A DNA stretch of 22,095 nucleotides from JAIVGV01 sp035295985 (GTDB lineage Bacteria > Acidobacteriota > Blastocatellia > Pyrinomonadales > Pyrinomonadaceae). The notes beneath the pieces are model-generated. The model did no database searches. It was not told where the DNA came from and saw nothing but the letters and a program-made list of their open reading frames with translations. Within the stretch, counting starts at the first letter, position 1, and each line of letters begins with the position of its first letter. Shown here piece after piece: positions 1 to 9,212 of the stretch. Position numbers and translations under genes: made by a program. The stretch is taken from contig DATHBT010000326.1 in the NCBI GenBank assembly GCA_035295985.1, positions 1-22,095 of the forward strand. The letters are read 5' to 3'.

Positions 1-53
1 GGACTTAAACGCGCGGGGGTTTTGCAACTCAGAAAATTACTGGAGGAAAGAGT

Positions 54-674
54 ATGGCAAGCAGAAAGAAGGGGAGCGGCAGCAGCGGCGGCGCCGGCGG
101 TAGCGGCGGCAGGAGCGGCGGGAGCAGGGGTGGGAGCAGCGGCAGTGTGTTGAACGCGCCGCTCGACGCGGTGGGCGGCGCGCTCGAACGCGGGCGCGAC
201 ATCGCCGGCGAGGTGGCCGAGCGCGCTTCGAGTCTGTCACAGTCGGCGCTCGAATCGCTGGCAAACACGGCCGAGAGTGTCAGCCCTTCGGCGGCCGAGT
301 TGATCCGGCCGGCGGGCGCTCGCGGCGGAGGTAATCGGCCTTCCGCGCGGACGCGCACCAAGCCTTCAAGCTCGAAGTCGGGCGGCTCGCGTTCGGCCGC
401 GAAGAGCGCGCGTAAGGCCGCTTCGCAGGCCGCTTCGGGGACGCGGGAGGCGGCACGCGCCGTCGGCAGCGCGACGAAGGCCGCGGCGAGCACCGCGCGC
501 GGCGCGGCCGGCTCGACTCGCGGCGGTTCAAGTTCGGGCGGCTCGAAGTCGGGCGGCTCGAAGTCGGCAGGATCGAAGTCCGGCTCGTCCGGCTCGGGCG
601 GGAAGAAGTCCGGCGGCAAGGGGTCGGGCGGATCGAAGTCCGGCGGGAAGAAGTCGGGCGGCAGGGGAAGGTAG
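54..674 (+). CDS. Ser/Gly/Lys-rich basic protein, histone-H1-like
   Basis: 206 residues, not assigned to a named family. The start is well supported: GGAGG at 42-46 lies 7 nt before the ATG. Residues 1-30 are Ser/Gly/Arg-rich. Residues about 31-85 look helix-forming and less biased, with Ala, Leu and Glu. The remainder is Ala/Lys/Ser-rich, passing into a C-terminal tail built from short KSGG and GSKSGG units. In DNA the tail is a degenerate array with a period near 12 bp. The strongly basic, low-complexity tail resembles bacterial H1-like nucleoid proteins, so DNA or RNA binding is a reasonable guess but only a guess. There is no signal peptide or membrane segment. The gene is alone, convergent with the hemD-activator gene. 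The opposite strand is also open here, with a Pro/Asp-rich translation, a by-product of the repeats. Confidence 0.72.
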   Translation: MASRKKGSGSSGGAGGSGGRSGGSRGGSSGSVLNAPLDAVGGALERGRDIAGEVAERASSLSQSALESLANTAESVSPSAAELIRPAGARGGGNRPSARTRTKPSSSKSGGSRSAAKSARKAASQAASGTREAARAVGSATKAAASTARGAAGSTRGGSSSGGSKSGGSKSAGSKSGSSGSGGKKSGGKGSGGSKSGGKKSGGRGR

Positions 675-701
675 TTCGAGTATCCGGCCGTCAACCGGGC
701 A

Positions 702-755
702 GGGCCGCGTGGGGTGTGCGACAAAGGTCACACGCCCGGCGCGGCCCGTCTTTGC
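702..755 (+). terminator. Terminator-like hairpin after the basic protein gene
   Basis: GGGCCGCG at 702-709 pairs with CGCGGCCC at 740-747. Inside it GTGTG (714-718) pairs with CACAC (729-733) around a CGACAAAGGT loop. The sequence after the stem is GTCTTTGCT, a weak T tract. It starts 28 nt past the stop codon at 674, the expected place for a rho-independent terminator. Confidence 0.5.
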
Positions 756-779
756 TAATCAGTTCGGGTAGCGGGAGGT

Positions 780-810
780 CAGTACCGCCCGCGGTAGCGG
801 GCGGGTACTG
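780..810. repeat. GC-rich intergenic hairpin, copy 1
   Basis: CAGTACCGCCCGC and its near-perfect complement (one extra G) flank a GGTA loop. It shares the core ACCGCCCGCGGTAGCGGGC with the next hairpin, but the outer stem bases differ (CAGT against AGA). It sits between two convergent genes and could serve as a bidirectional terminator or as a REP-like element. Confidence 0.6.
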
Positions 811-819
811 TCGCGGCCG

Positions 820-847
820 AGAACCGCCCGCGGTAGCGGGCGGTTCT
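820..847. repeat. GC-rich intergenic hairpin, copy 2
   Basis: AGAACCGCCCGC (820-831) and GCGGGCGGTTCT (836-847) form a perfect 12-bp stem around GGTA. The copy lies 9 nt after the first hairpin. In both copies the outermost base pairs differ but remain paired, which suggests that the structure rather than the exact sequence is maintained. It lies 28 nt beyond the stop of the minus-strand hemD-activator gene, so it may terminate that operon. Confidence 0.6.
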
Positions 848-874
848 GACCTGCACGCCCGCCCGCGATCCGCT

Positions 875-2851
<1,977 letters not shown>

Positions 2852-2871
2852 CCACTGGTGTCTGAAAAATT

Positions 2872-3006
2872 GTAGGGGCAGGGCTCGTCCCTGCCCGCAG
2901 CGTGCGACAGCGCGCTCAACCTCTTCATCCGGCTTCAACCTCGAAAGCGGGCGTGACTTCGTTCGCGCCTGTGCGCTCAGCGGGCAGGGACGAGCCCTGC
3001 CCCTAC
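2872..3006. repeat. Inverted-repeat element between hemC and hemD
   Basis: A perfect 27-bp inverted repeat has arms at 2872-2898 and 2980-3006, with an 81-nt spacer. Each arm is itself a hairpin, GGGCAGGG-CTCGT-CCCTGCCC. The element fills most of the gap between the hemC stop (3011) and the hemD start (2851). No transposase is encoded, and no copy elsewhere in the window was noticed. Transcribed as part of a heme operon, it could form strong RNA structure, either as a processing site or as partial termination between the two genes. Confidence 0.8.
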
Positions 3007-3010
3007 GAAG

Positions 3011-3955
3011 CTATCCGGCGTTAGTAGTTTCAGCGAGCAGTTCGTCCGCGCCCTGTTCACGCAGCCGCGCGGCGAGCGTCTCGCCCGCGCGAACAGCGTG
3101 CGAGGCGTCGTCCTGGACCACATCGCGAAGCACGCGCCCGCCGCCCGGCCCGGCGACGAGTCCTTCGACTCGCAGGCGCGCGCCCGCGACGGTCGCGTGG
3201 GCGGCGATGGGCACGAGGCAGCCGCCGCCGAGCGAGCGCAGCAGCGCGCGTTCGGCCTCGCACGCCATGCGTGTTTGAGGGTCGTCGAGTAGCGAGACGA
3301 GTTCGTTCGTGTCGGCGTCGTCCACTCGCGTCTCGACTCCGAGCGCGCCCTGACCGACGGCTGGCAGCATCTCGGCGGTCGAGAGCGCGGCGCTGATGCG
3401 GTTCTCGAATCCGAGCCGGCGCAAGCCCGCCGAGGCGAGGATGACTGCATCGAACTCGCCCGCGTCGAGTTTTCGCAGCCGCGTGTCCACGTTGCCGCGC
3501 AGTTCTTTGATCGACACGTCGGGCCGCAGGTGCTTGAGCTGCGCGCGCCGCCGCTGGCTCGAAGTGCCGACCACCGCGCCGCGCGGCAAGTCCGCGAGCG
3601 AGCCGGCGGGGTGGTTAGCGCCCGCGCGCAGCACGAGCGCGTCGCGCGCATCTTCGCGCTCCGTCACGGCCGCGACATGCAAGCCTTCCGGCAGCACCGT
3701 CGGCAAGTCCTTGAGCGAGTGGACGGCGATGTCTATCCGCCCGGAGAGCAGGGCCTCCTCCAGCTCCTTCGTGAACGCGCCCTGCCCGCCGATGACGGAG
3801 AGCGGCGCGTCGCGCAGCACATCGCCCGAAGTCTTCACGACCTCGATCTTAACTTCGACGCCCGGCCACGCCGCGGCGAGCCGCGCCCTGACCCACTCGG
3901 CCTGCCACAGCGCCAGCTTCGAGCCGCGCGAGCCGATGACGAAATTGTCTCTCAT
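3011..3955 (-). CDS. hemC: Hydroxymethylbilane synthase (porphobilinogen deaminase)
   Basis: 314 residues, usual family length. The enzyme joins four porphobilinogens into hydroxymethylbilane in the cytoplasm. The N-terminus IGSRGSKLALWQ is diagnostic. The catalytic Asp is D83 in HSLKDLPT, and the dipyrromethane cofactor attaches to C246 in LGGGCLVPI. The ATG at 3955 is chosen because the frame upstream, open to about 4060, only translates the heptamer repeat element. No Shine-Dalgarno sequence is evident. Its substrate comes from the HemA branch upstream and its product feeds the HemD domain downstream, so gene order follows the pathway. Confidence 0.96.
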   Translation of the reverse strand: MRDNFVIGSRGSKLALWQAEWVRARLAAAWPGVEVKIEVVKTSGDVLRDAPLSVIGGQGAFTKELEEALLSGRIDIAVHSLKDLPTVLPEGLHVAAVTEREDARDALVLRAGANHPAGSLADLPRGAVVGTSSQRRRAQLKHLRPDVSIKELRGNVDTRLRKLDAGEFDAVILASAGLRRLGFENRISAALSTAEMLPAVGQGALGVETRVDDADTNELVSLLDDPQTRMACEAERALLRSLGGGCLVPIAAHATVAGARLRVEGLVAGPGGGRVLRDVVQDDASHAVRAGETLAARLREQGADELLAETTNAG

Positions 3956-3964
3956 CAAAAACTT

Positions 3965-4079
3965 GTCCGCTGTCCGTGGTCGGTTGTCCGTTGTTCGCTC
4001 CTGATAGGCGCGATACCCACGCTGTGACGCGGAGGCCGACGCGGCACGTGCAACGGACAACCGACCACGGACTACTGAC
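3965..4079. repeat. Heptamer inverted-repeat element between hemA and hemC
   Basis: The left arm is five consecutive 7-bp words: GTCCGCT, GTCCGTG, GTCGGTT, GTCCGTT and GTTCGCT (3965-3999). The right arm (4052-4079) carries AACGGAC, AACCGAC, CACGGAC and TACTGAC. Within the arms, 22 bp (3972-3993 and 4051-4072) are perfect complements, with a spacer of 57 nt. The element occupies almost the whole gap between the hemA stop (4086) and the hemC start (3955). Confidence 0.85.
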
Positions 4080-4085
4080 AGCCTT

Positions 4086-5354
4086 TCAGTCTTCCAATCC
4101 GAAGATGTCGCGCCAGGCCTGCACGTTCTCGGCGTCGCCGGTGTCGTGGGAGCGGCGGAGGCGGCTGATGACGGGGTGCGAGATTTTGTTGACGACCGAG
4201 GTGAGAAGGCTTTCGACGGCGCGCTCCTGTTCGGGCGTCAGGTCGCCGAGCCGGTTGCGCTGCCGCCGGAGTTCGGCGCGGGCGATCTCGTCGAGTTTGC
4301 CGCGCAGGGCCGCGACCGTCGGGCCGAGGTCGAGCGAGCGCAGCGCCTCCTGGAACTGCATCACCTCGGACTCGACGATCAGCTCGGCGCGCTCGGCCTC
4401 GCGCTCGCGCTCGCGTATGTTTGAGGCGATGACCGCTTCGAGGTCGTCAACGTCGAAGACGAACAGGTTGTCGATCTCGCCGACGGCCGGATCGACGTTG
4501 CGCGGGACGCTGATGTCGATGAAGAAGGCCGGGCGGTTGCGCCGCGCCTCGATTGCCGCCCCCGCGTCCTGCGGCGTGATGACGAACCCTTCGGCCGCGG
4601 TCGAGCAGATGACTATGTCGGCCTCCGCAAGGTGCTGCGCGAGCGCGTCGAACTCGACGGCCTCGCCGCCGAAGCGCGCGGCGAGCCGCGCCGCGGTCTC
4701 GAAAGTCCTGTTAGTTACGAGCACGCGCGAAGCGCCGGCACTCCTTAAATGTTCCGCCGCAAGCTCCGCCATCTCGCCCGCGCCGACCAAGAGCACCGTC
4801 GCGCCTTCGAGCGAGCCGAAGATTTTGCGGCCCAGCTCGACGGCCGTGTAGCTGATCGAAACGGCCGAGGCCGCGATCCCCGTCTCCGTGCGCACCCGCT
4901 TGGCTACGCGCAGGGCGTGATGAACGAGCCGGTGGATGACGCGGCCCGCCGTACCGGCCGTGACGGCGATTGAGTAGGCGCGGCGCACCTGCCCCAAGAC
5001 CTGCGGCTCGCCGACCACCATCGAGTCGAGCGACGAGGCGACGCGGAAGACGTGTCGGACGGCCGCCTCCTCGGCGTGGACGTAGAGGTGGCTGGCGAAG
5101 ATTTCCGGCGGCACGCCGCGCGTCCGGCTCAGGAAGTCGCCTACCTGCGCCGCCGCCCGCGCGCCGCCCGCGCGGCCGGCGTTAGCCAGCACCTCGACGC
5201 GGTTGCACGTCGAGACGATCAGTCCCTCGGTGATCACCTCGCCGTCCACGAGCGCCTGTAGGCTCTCCGCGCATGCCTCGTCCGAGAACGCGAGCCGCTC
5301 GCGCACCTCGACCGGCGCGATCTTGTGGTTTAAGCCTACGAGGACGATGGACAT
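4086..5354 (-). CDS. hemA: Glutamyl-tRNA reductase
   Basis: 422 residues, usual length. It reduces glutamyl-tRNA(Glu) with NADPH to glutamate-1-semialdehyde, the first committed step of C5-pathway tetrapyrrole synthesis. The opening VGLNHKIAPVEVRE and the catalytic Cys50 in STCNRVE are diagnostic. The conserved SMVVGEPQVLGQ segment is near 111-122, and an NADPH-binding Rossmann motif VLLVGAGEMAE is near 187-197. A C-terminal dimerisation helix region ends the protein. The start is ATG 5354; the upstream bases give no good Shine-Dalgarno match. It lies 141 bp after ccsA/hemX and 130 bp before hemC. No hemB or hemL is present in the window. Confidence 0.97.
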   Translation of the reverse strand: MSIVLVGLNHKIAPVEVRERLAFSDEACAESLQALVDGEVITEGLIVSTCNRVEVLANAGRAGGARAAAQVGDFLSRTRGVPPEIFASHLYVHAEEAAVRHVFRVASSLDSMVVGEPQVLGQVRRAYSIAVTAGTAGRVIHRLVHHALRVAKRVRTETGIAASAVSISYTAVELGRKIFGSLEGATVLLVGAGEMAELAAEHLRSAGASRVLVTNRTFETAARLAARFGGEAVEFDALAQHLAEADIVICSTAAEGFVITPQDAGAAIEARRNRPAFFIDISVPRNVDPAVGEIDNLFVFDVDDLEAVIASNIREREREAERAELIVESEVMQFQEALRSLDLGPTVAALRGKLDEIARAELRRQRNRLGDLTPEQERAVESLLTSVVNKISHPVISRLRRSHDTGDAENVQAWRDIFGLED

Positions 5355-5393
5355 AAAAGAAGCCGTCGGCGATCAGCCGCCGGCAGGTCAGCT

Positions 5394-5410
5394 CCGACCC
5401 GCCGGGTCGG
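5394..5410. other. Short hairpin in the ccsA-hemA gap
   Basis: CCGACCC at 5394-5400 and GGGTCGG at 5404-5410 form a perfect 7-bp stem with a 3-nt loop, about 40 nt upstream of the hemA ATG. It has no T tract. It could be an mRNA structure in the leader of hemA or a protein-binding palindrome. Nothing else in the 141-bp gap stands out. Confidence 0.4.
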
Positions 5411-5495
5411 TGGCGTAAGCAACCCCTCCACCTCTGTTACGCGAAATCCTAGAGGCCCGAAGGTCGCGTCAGGTCTCCCCGCCTTCGGCTGGCGG

Positions 5496-6377
5496 CTACC
5501 CGAACACGTGATAGCCGCCCATCAGGCGCGTGCCGAGGAAAGTGAACAGGACAAGCGCGAAGCCGGCGACGCCGACCCAGGCGGCTTTTCGCCCGCGCCA
5601 CTGGGCGCGGAAGTGGATCATCGTCAGGTAGAGCAGCCACGTGAGCACGGCGAAGATCTCTTTCGGGTCGTTGTGCCAGACCGTGCCGGTGCGGGCCGAA
5701 GACCAGACGACGCCCGTGACGATGCCGAGCGAAAGCAGCGCGAAGCCGATGCCGGCGGCCGTCTGCCCGATGTCGTCAACGGTCGAGAGCGCGGGCAGGC
5801 GGTGGAAGAAGGAGCTGAAGGTTTTCAGCTTCAGCTCGCGCTCCTGCCACAGGTACATCACGCTCGCGGCGAAGACGACGAAGAAGGCCGCGTAGGCGAA
5901 GATCAGCAGCGTCGTGTGGACGGGGAAGAGCCAGGAGGCGACCCCCTCGGTCACGCCCGCGCCGGTCGAATCTCCGCGGACGAGCAGCGCGGCCGTCGTC
6001 AGGAAGGAGACGAGCGGCATCGTCAGGACGCCGAGCGCGAGCACGCGGTAGCGCAAAGAGGCCAGCCCGTAGGCGACGACGAGCGTCCAAGCCAGAAACG
6101 ACAGCGTCTCGCGCAGGCCGAAGAGCGGGTAGTGGCCGTCCTGCCACCAGTCGGCGGCCAGCGCGATGGTGTGCGCGGCGAAGCCGGCCGCGAGCGAGAA
6201 GACGGCCGTGCGGTCAACCGCCCGCCGCTTGCTGACGAAGGCGAGGACGGCGTGGATGGCCGCGATCACGTAGGCCGTGAGCGCGACGAGCAGCAGGTAC
6301 TTCACGCGACGAGCAGCAGGTGTTTCATCAGAAGCGGCACGCAGCGGCGCGCCGTACGAGAGAGGAGCAAGCGCCAT
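5496..6377 (-). CDS. ccsA: CcsA/HemX-type membrane protein
   Basis: About 293 residues from ATG 6377, or 269 from GTG 6305. It is a polytopic inner-membrane protein of the CcsA/CcmC/HemX group, with roughly eight hydrophobic segments. A conserved region reads WWQDGHYPLFGLRE. The late segment VWHNDPKEIFAVLTWLLYL corresponds to the heme-handling WD-rich loop of CcsA, here with N in place of the second W. The last residues are GGYHVFG. Family members either present heme to cytochrome c or, as HemX beside hemA in Bacillus, influence glutamyl-tRNA reductase. Adjacency to hemA favours a HemX-like role, but sequence alone does not decide. The start is uncertain because of a 23-bp duplication at the 5' end (6283-6328). 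It is divergent from the HD-domain gene. Confidence 0.88.
   Translation of the reverse strand: MALAPLSYGAPLRAASDETPAARRVKYLLLVALTAYVIAAIHAVLAFVSKRRAVDRTAVFSLAAGFAAHTIALAADWWQDGHYPLFGLRETLSFLAWTLVVAYGLASLRYRVLALGVLTMPLVSFLTTAALLVRGDSTGAGVTEGVASWLFPVHTTLLIFAYAAFFVVFAASVMYLWQERELKLKTFSSFFHRLPALSTVDDIGQTAAGIGFALLSLGIVTGVVWSSARTGTVWHNDPKEIFAVLTWLLYLTMIHFRAQWRGRKAAWVGVAGFALVLFTFLGTRLMGGYHVFG
6283..6328 (-). repeat. 23-bp tandem duplication at the ccsA start
   Basis: 6283-6305 and 6306-6328 are 20/23 identical. On the coding strand each copy begins with a start codon and encodes the same opening: ATG-AAA-CAC (upstream copy) and GTG-AAG-TAC (downstream copy), then CTGCTGCTCGTCGC. The upstream copy is out of frame with ccsA and ends after eight codons at a TGA that overlaps the downstream GTG (GTGA). 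The result is either a tiny leader peptide coupled to ccsA or a relic of a duplicated start. Confidence 0.75.
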
Positions 6378-6507
6378 TCTAGTTGACCGCCGTGCGGGCC
6401 GGCAAGCGTGACGAAAAGCGGCGCGCGGTTGAAAGCATCGGCGAGTCCGTGCGAAACTGCCCGTGCCGGCCAGCCTTTCCGTCAGACCGTAGAAGAGGAC
6501 TTTGAGA

Positions 6508-7146
6508 ATGGGGACGCCCAGCCGCGAAGACGCCTGGAACCTGCTCTGCGAGTACACGAAGGGCGACAGCCTGCGCCGCCACGCCGTCGCCGTCGAGACG
6601 GCCATGCGCGCCGCCCAAGCGCGCTACGGCGGCCCCGATGATAACTCCGACGAATGGGCGCTCGCCGGCCTCCTCCACGACTTCGATTACGAGATGTTTC
6701 CGGGTGCGGACGAGCACCCCTTCAAGGGCGCGAACATACTCTGCGGGCGCGGCTACCCAGACCACATCGTACGCGCCATCCTCGGCCACGCGACCTACAC
6801 GGGCGTCCCGCGCGATACGATGATGGCCCGCGCCCTGTTCGCCACGGACGAGCTGTGCGGCTTCCTCGTCGCCTGCGCGCTCGTGCGCCCCGATAAGAGT
6901 CTGGACAATCTCGAAGTGAAGTCGGTCAGGAAGAAACTGAAGGACAAGGCGTTCGCCCGGACGGTCAACCGAGACGACATACACCAGGGCGTCGCCGAAC
7001 TCGGCGTCGATCTGGACGAGCACATACGCTTCGTCATCGACGCGCTCCGCCCCGTGCAGCGGGAGATAGGTTTGAACGGCGGGGCGGGGCAAACTAACGA
7101 GGGCGCGGGCCGGGCCGAGGCGGCGGCGCAGTCGCAAGTCAACTGA
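6508..7146 (+). CDS. HD-domain phosphohydrolase-like protein
   Basis: 212 residues. ATG 6508 follows AGAAGAGGA (6491-6499) at a good distance. An HD metal-dependent hydrolase fold is indicated by H25 (RRHAVAVE), the H57-D58 pair in LLHDFDYE, H70 in DEHPFKGA and H94 in ILGHATYTG. The order and spacing resemble the small stand-alone HD proteins annotated as predicted phosphohydrolases. The substrate cannot be inferred. The last 25 residues are Gly/Ala-rich and probably disordered. Its stop codon overlaps, tail to tail by 8 bp, the end of the minus-strand membrane protein gene at 7139. Confidence 0.9.
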   Translation: MGTPSREDAWNLLCEYTKGDSLRRHAVAVETAMRAAQARYGGPDDNSDEWALAGLLHDFDYEMFPGADEHPFKGANILCGRGYPDHIVRAILGHATYTGVPRDTMMARALFATDELCGFLVACALVRPDKSLDNLEVKSVRKKLKDKAFARTVNRDDIHQGVAELGVDLDEHIRFVIDALRPVQREIGLNGGAGQTNEGAGRAEAAAQSQVN

Positions 7147-7483
7147 TGTTTACCGGCGTGGGCGCGAGCGGGCCGCGTTCCGGCGGCGGCTCGCGGCGGG
7201 GTGTGAAGAGTGCGAAGGCGAGATAGACGGCGAGGGTGAGCGCGAGCGAGACGAGCGCGGCGGCGGCGGCCTGCAGCTTGCGGCGGCGCGCGGTGTGGCG
7301 ATAGACGAAGACGCTCGCGTAGGTGATCGCGGCCAGCGGCAGCAGCGGCGCGGCGAGGACGAGCCAGCCGGCACTCCCATTCGGCCCCGCCCGGCCCGTC
7401 AGCAGGTAGAGCAGCCCGGCGCTCCCGCCCGTGCCCGCCACGACGGCCGCGAGCGACGCGATGACCAGCAGTTTCCAGCGCAC
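7139..7483 (-). CDS. Small membrane protein, three predicted TM segments
   Basis: 114 residues starting at GTG 7483; not assigned to a named family. Hydrophobic segments are near residues 4-28, 40-62 and 75-95, separated by a short basic loop (YRHTARRRK). The tail is Pro-rich. It overlaps the convergent HD-domain gene by 8 bp, which is common for genuine tail-to-tail pairs. There is no strong Shine-Dalgarno sequence. It is accepted as real because of the coherent membrane topology and because no better frame covers the region. Confidence 0.68.
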   Translation of the reverse strand: MRWKLLVIASLAAVVAGTGGSAGLLYLLTGRAGPNGSAGWLVLAAPLLPLAAITYASVFVYRHTARRRKLQAAAAALVSLALTLAVYLAFALFTPRREPPPERGPLAPTPVNIS

Positions 7484-7610
7484 GGCGTCTTACGGTCTCG
7501 ACCCGACTCCTCTTTGTAGAGCGTTAGTGTCCGACGAGGTAAATCATGCGGCCCTTGCGGTGAGGCGGGCCAAGCATAGCACAGGGCGGAAAGGCCGTGA
7601 ATAGGAGCTA

Positions 7611-7636
7611 TAGCCGTTAGCTGTTAGCCGTTAGCC
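7611..7636. repeat. Heptamer tandem repeat (TAGCYGT)
   Basis: TAGCCGT, TAGCTGT, TAGCCGT and a partial TAGCC run without gaps from 7611. A clear inverted partner is missing; the following stretch (7645-7690) holds only scattered CAGCTTT and AGCTGACAG pieces. It lies between the minus-strand membrane protein gene and the proline dehydrogenase gene. The same word appears in the element at 15404-15598. Confidence 0.75.
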
Positions 7637-7714
7637 GGGAGGGAACAGCTTTCAGCTTTGGATAGTCTCCGGCTTCTGTTTAGCTGACAGCACCTTTTCA
7701 CGATTCACGTTCTT

Positions 7715-8638
7715 ATGGATGTTGCCAGAAGCACGCTGCTCTTCCTGTCGCGGCAGGAGGGGCTGAAGGATTTCGCCACGCGGTTCAGCCCGTTCAAGCG
7801 GCTGACGACGCGGTTCGTCGCGGGCGAGGACATCGAGGAGGCGGTCGAGGCCATCCGCGCCATCAACGCGACGGACGCGTCCGCCTCGTTCGACCACCTG
7901 AACGAGTCGGTCACGACCGTGGCCGAGACCGAGGGCGAGGTGCGCGAGTACCGCCAGATTCTCGCGCGCATCGCGGAGACCGGCATCGACTCGAACGTCT
8001 CGATCAAGCTGACGCAGTTCGGCCTTGAGATCGACCCGGAGCTGGCCTACCGCAACGCGCGCGCCGTCGTGGCCGACGCCGCCGAGCGCGGCAACTTCGT
8101 CCGCGTGGACATGGAGCAGTCGTCGGTCACGCAGGTCACCATCGACATCTTCAAGCGGCTGCGCGCGGAGTTCGATCTGAACACGGTCGGCATCGTCTTG
8201 CAGTCGTACCTGCGCCGCACTTACGACGACGTGCAGGACATGCTCAAAATCCCGGCGCGCATACGCATCTGCAAGGGCGCGTACAACGAGCCGCCGGAGG
8301 TGGCGTTCCCCGACAAGAAGGACGTGGACGACAACTACGTGCGCGTGATGAAGGCGCTGCTCTCGAGCGGCGTCTATCACGGCATCGCGACGCACGACGA
8401 GCGGATGATCGAGGCGACCATCGAGCACGCCAGCCGCGAGGGGATCAGTAAAGAGGCGTTCGAATTCCAGATGCTCTACGGCGTGCGGCGCGATCTTCAG
8501 GTTCAGCTCGCGCGCGACGGCTACCGGATGCGCGTTTACGTGCCCTACGGGCGGCACTGGTACCCGTACTTCATGCGGCGGCTGGCGGAGCGGCCGGCCA
8601 ACGTCTGGTTCGTCTTGAAGAACATGATGAAGGGCTGA
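7715..8638 (+). CDS. Proline dehydrogenase
   Basis: 307 residues, typical of the stand-alone monofunctional PutB-type enzyme rather than the long PutA fusion. It oxidises proline to pyrroline-5-carboxylate with FAD and passes electrons to the respiratory chain. The beta-alpha-barrel motifs are visible: NVSIKLTQFGL, RVDMEQSSVT, the substrate region IRICKGAYNEPPEVAF, FQMLYGVRRDLQ, and the C-terminal YVPYGRHWYPYFMRRLAERPAN holding the conserved Arg pair that binds proline. No P5C dehydrogenase lies nearby. The ATG at 7715 has no clear Shine-Dalgarno sequence, but the N-terminus aligns with the expected family start. NfeD follows after 30 bp. Confidence 0.95.
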   Translation: MDVARSTLLFLSRQEGLKDFATRFSPFKRLTTRFVAGEDIEEAVEAIRAINATDASASFDHLNESVTTVAETEGEVREYRQILARIAETGIDSNVSIKLTQFGLEIDPELAYRNARAVVADAAERGNFVRVDMEQSSVTQVTIDIFKRLRAEFDLNTVGIVLQSYLRRTYDDVQDMLKIPARIRICKGAYNEPPEVAFPDKKDVDDNYVRVMKALLSSGVYHGIATHDERMIEATIEHASREGISKEAFEFQMLYGVRRDLQVQLARDGYRMRVYVPYGRHWYPYFMRRLAERPANVWFVLKNMMKG

Positions 8639-8668
8639 GGGGGCGCGCGCCGCCGTCAGGGGCGCGCT

Positions 8669-9184
8669 GTGGCGACGATGCAAAATCTCTTATGGATACT
8701 CTGGGCCGTGCTGGGGCTGGTGCTGATCATCGGGGAGATTTTCACGCCCGGCTTCGTGCTGCTCTGGTTCGGCGTCGGCGCTTTGGCCGCCGCGCTCGCG
8801 GGCCTCGTGGGCTTGAGCTTCCCCGTCCAGTTCCTCGTCTTCTGCGCCGTCTCCGTGGGGCTGACGCTCGCCTCGCGCACCATCTTCTCGAAGTACTTCG
8901 TCCGCACCGAGGAGGAGGGCGGCGCGCTCAAGGTCGGCGTGGACGCACTGCCGGGCAAGGTCGGGACGGTCGTCGCGTCGAGCGCGGGCGCGCTGAAGGA
9001 GGGCGCGGTCAAGGTCTTCGGCTCGACGTGGACGGCCTACCCGGCCGAGGGCGAGGACCCGCTCGAAGCGGGCGACCGCGTCGTTGTGGAGAGCGTGCGC
9101 GGGGCTTCCATCTACGTCCGCCGCTTCCCCGACGAGCCGGACTGGCGTCAGCGCGCCCTGCCGGAGAAGGAAGAGAACTCCTGA
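8669..9184 (+). CDS. NfeD-like membrane protein with OB-fold domain
   Basis: 171 residues from GTG 8669, which follows AGGGG (8658-8662) by 6 nt; an ATG at 8678 is an alternative. Three hydrophobic segments cover residues about 5-75, with the family-typical opening WILWAVLGLVLIIGEIFTPGF. The C-terminal soluble part has the NfeD OB-fold pattern: GKVGTVVASS, then the G-S-T-W-T-A-Y strand, GDRVVVESVRGASIYVRR. NfeD proteins usually act with SPFH/stomatin or ClpP-like membrane proteases, but no such partner is present here. It is probably cotranscribed with proline dehydrogenase. Confidence 0.92.
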   Translation: MATMQNLLWILWAVLGLVLIIGEIFTPGFVLLWFGVGALAAALAGLVGLSFPVQFLVFCAVSVGLTLASRTIFSKYFVRTEEEGGALKVGVDALPGKVGTVVASSAGALKEGAVKVFGSTWTAYPAEGEDPLEAGDRVVVESVRGASIYVRRFPDEPDWRQRALPEKEENS

Positions 9185-9212
9185 GCGCGGTCGGTAGAAG
9201 CCGAAGAAAAAG

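Noticed and set aside
29..724. Minus-strand Pro/Asp-rich frame opposite the basic protein gene
   Set aside because: Its PPDF repeats are the complement of the KSGG repeats. The plus frame has a proper Shine-Dalgarno sequence and a downstream terminator.
2852..2938. N-terminal extension of HemD back to an ATG at 2938
   Set aside because: It would translate the inverted-repeat element, and the HemD family starts just before LEGRTVVVTR.
6445..6470. Possible sigma-54 promoter (GGCACG on the minus strand) upstream of ccsA
   Set aside because: The nearest GC for a -12 element is 3 bp too far, so it does not fit the strict -24/-12 spacing.
7652..8683. Minus-strand frame of 343 codons over proline dehydrogenase
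   Set aside because: Shadow of a well-identified enzyme; His/Arg/Val-biased with no domain.
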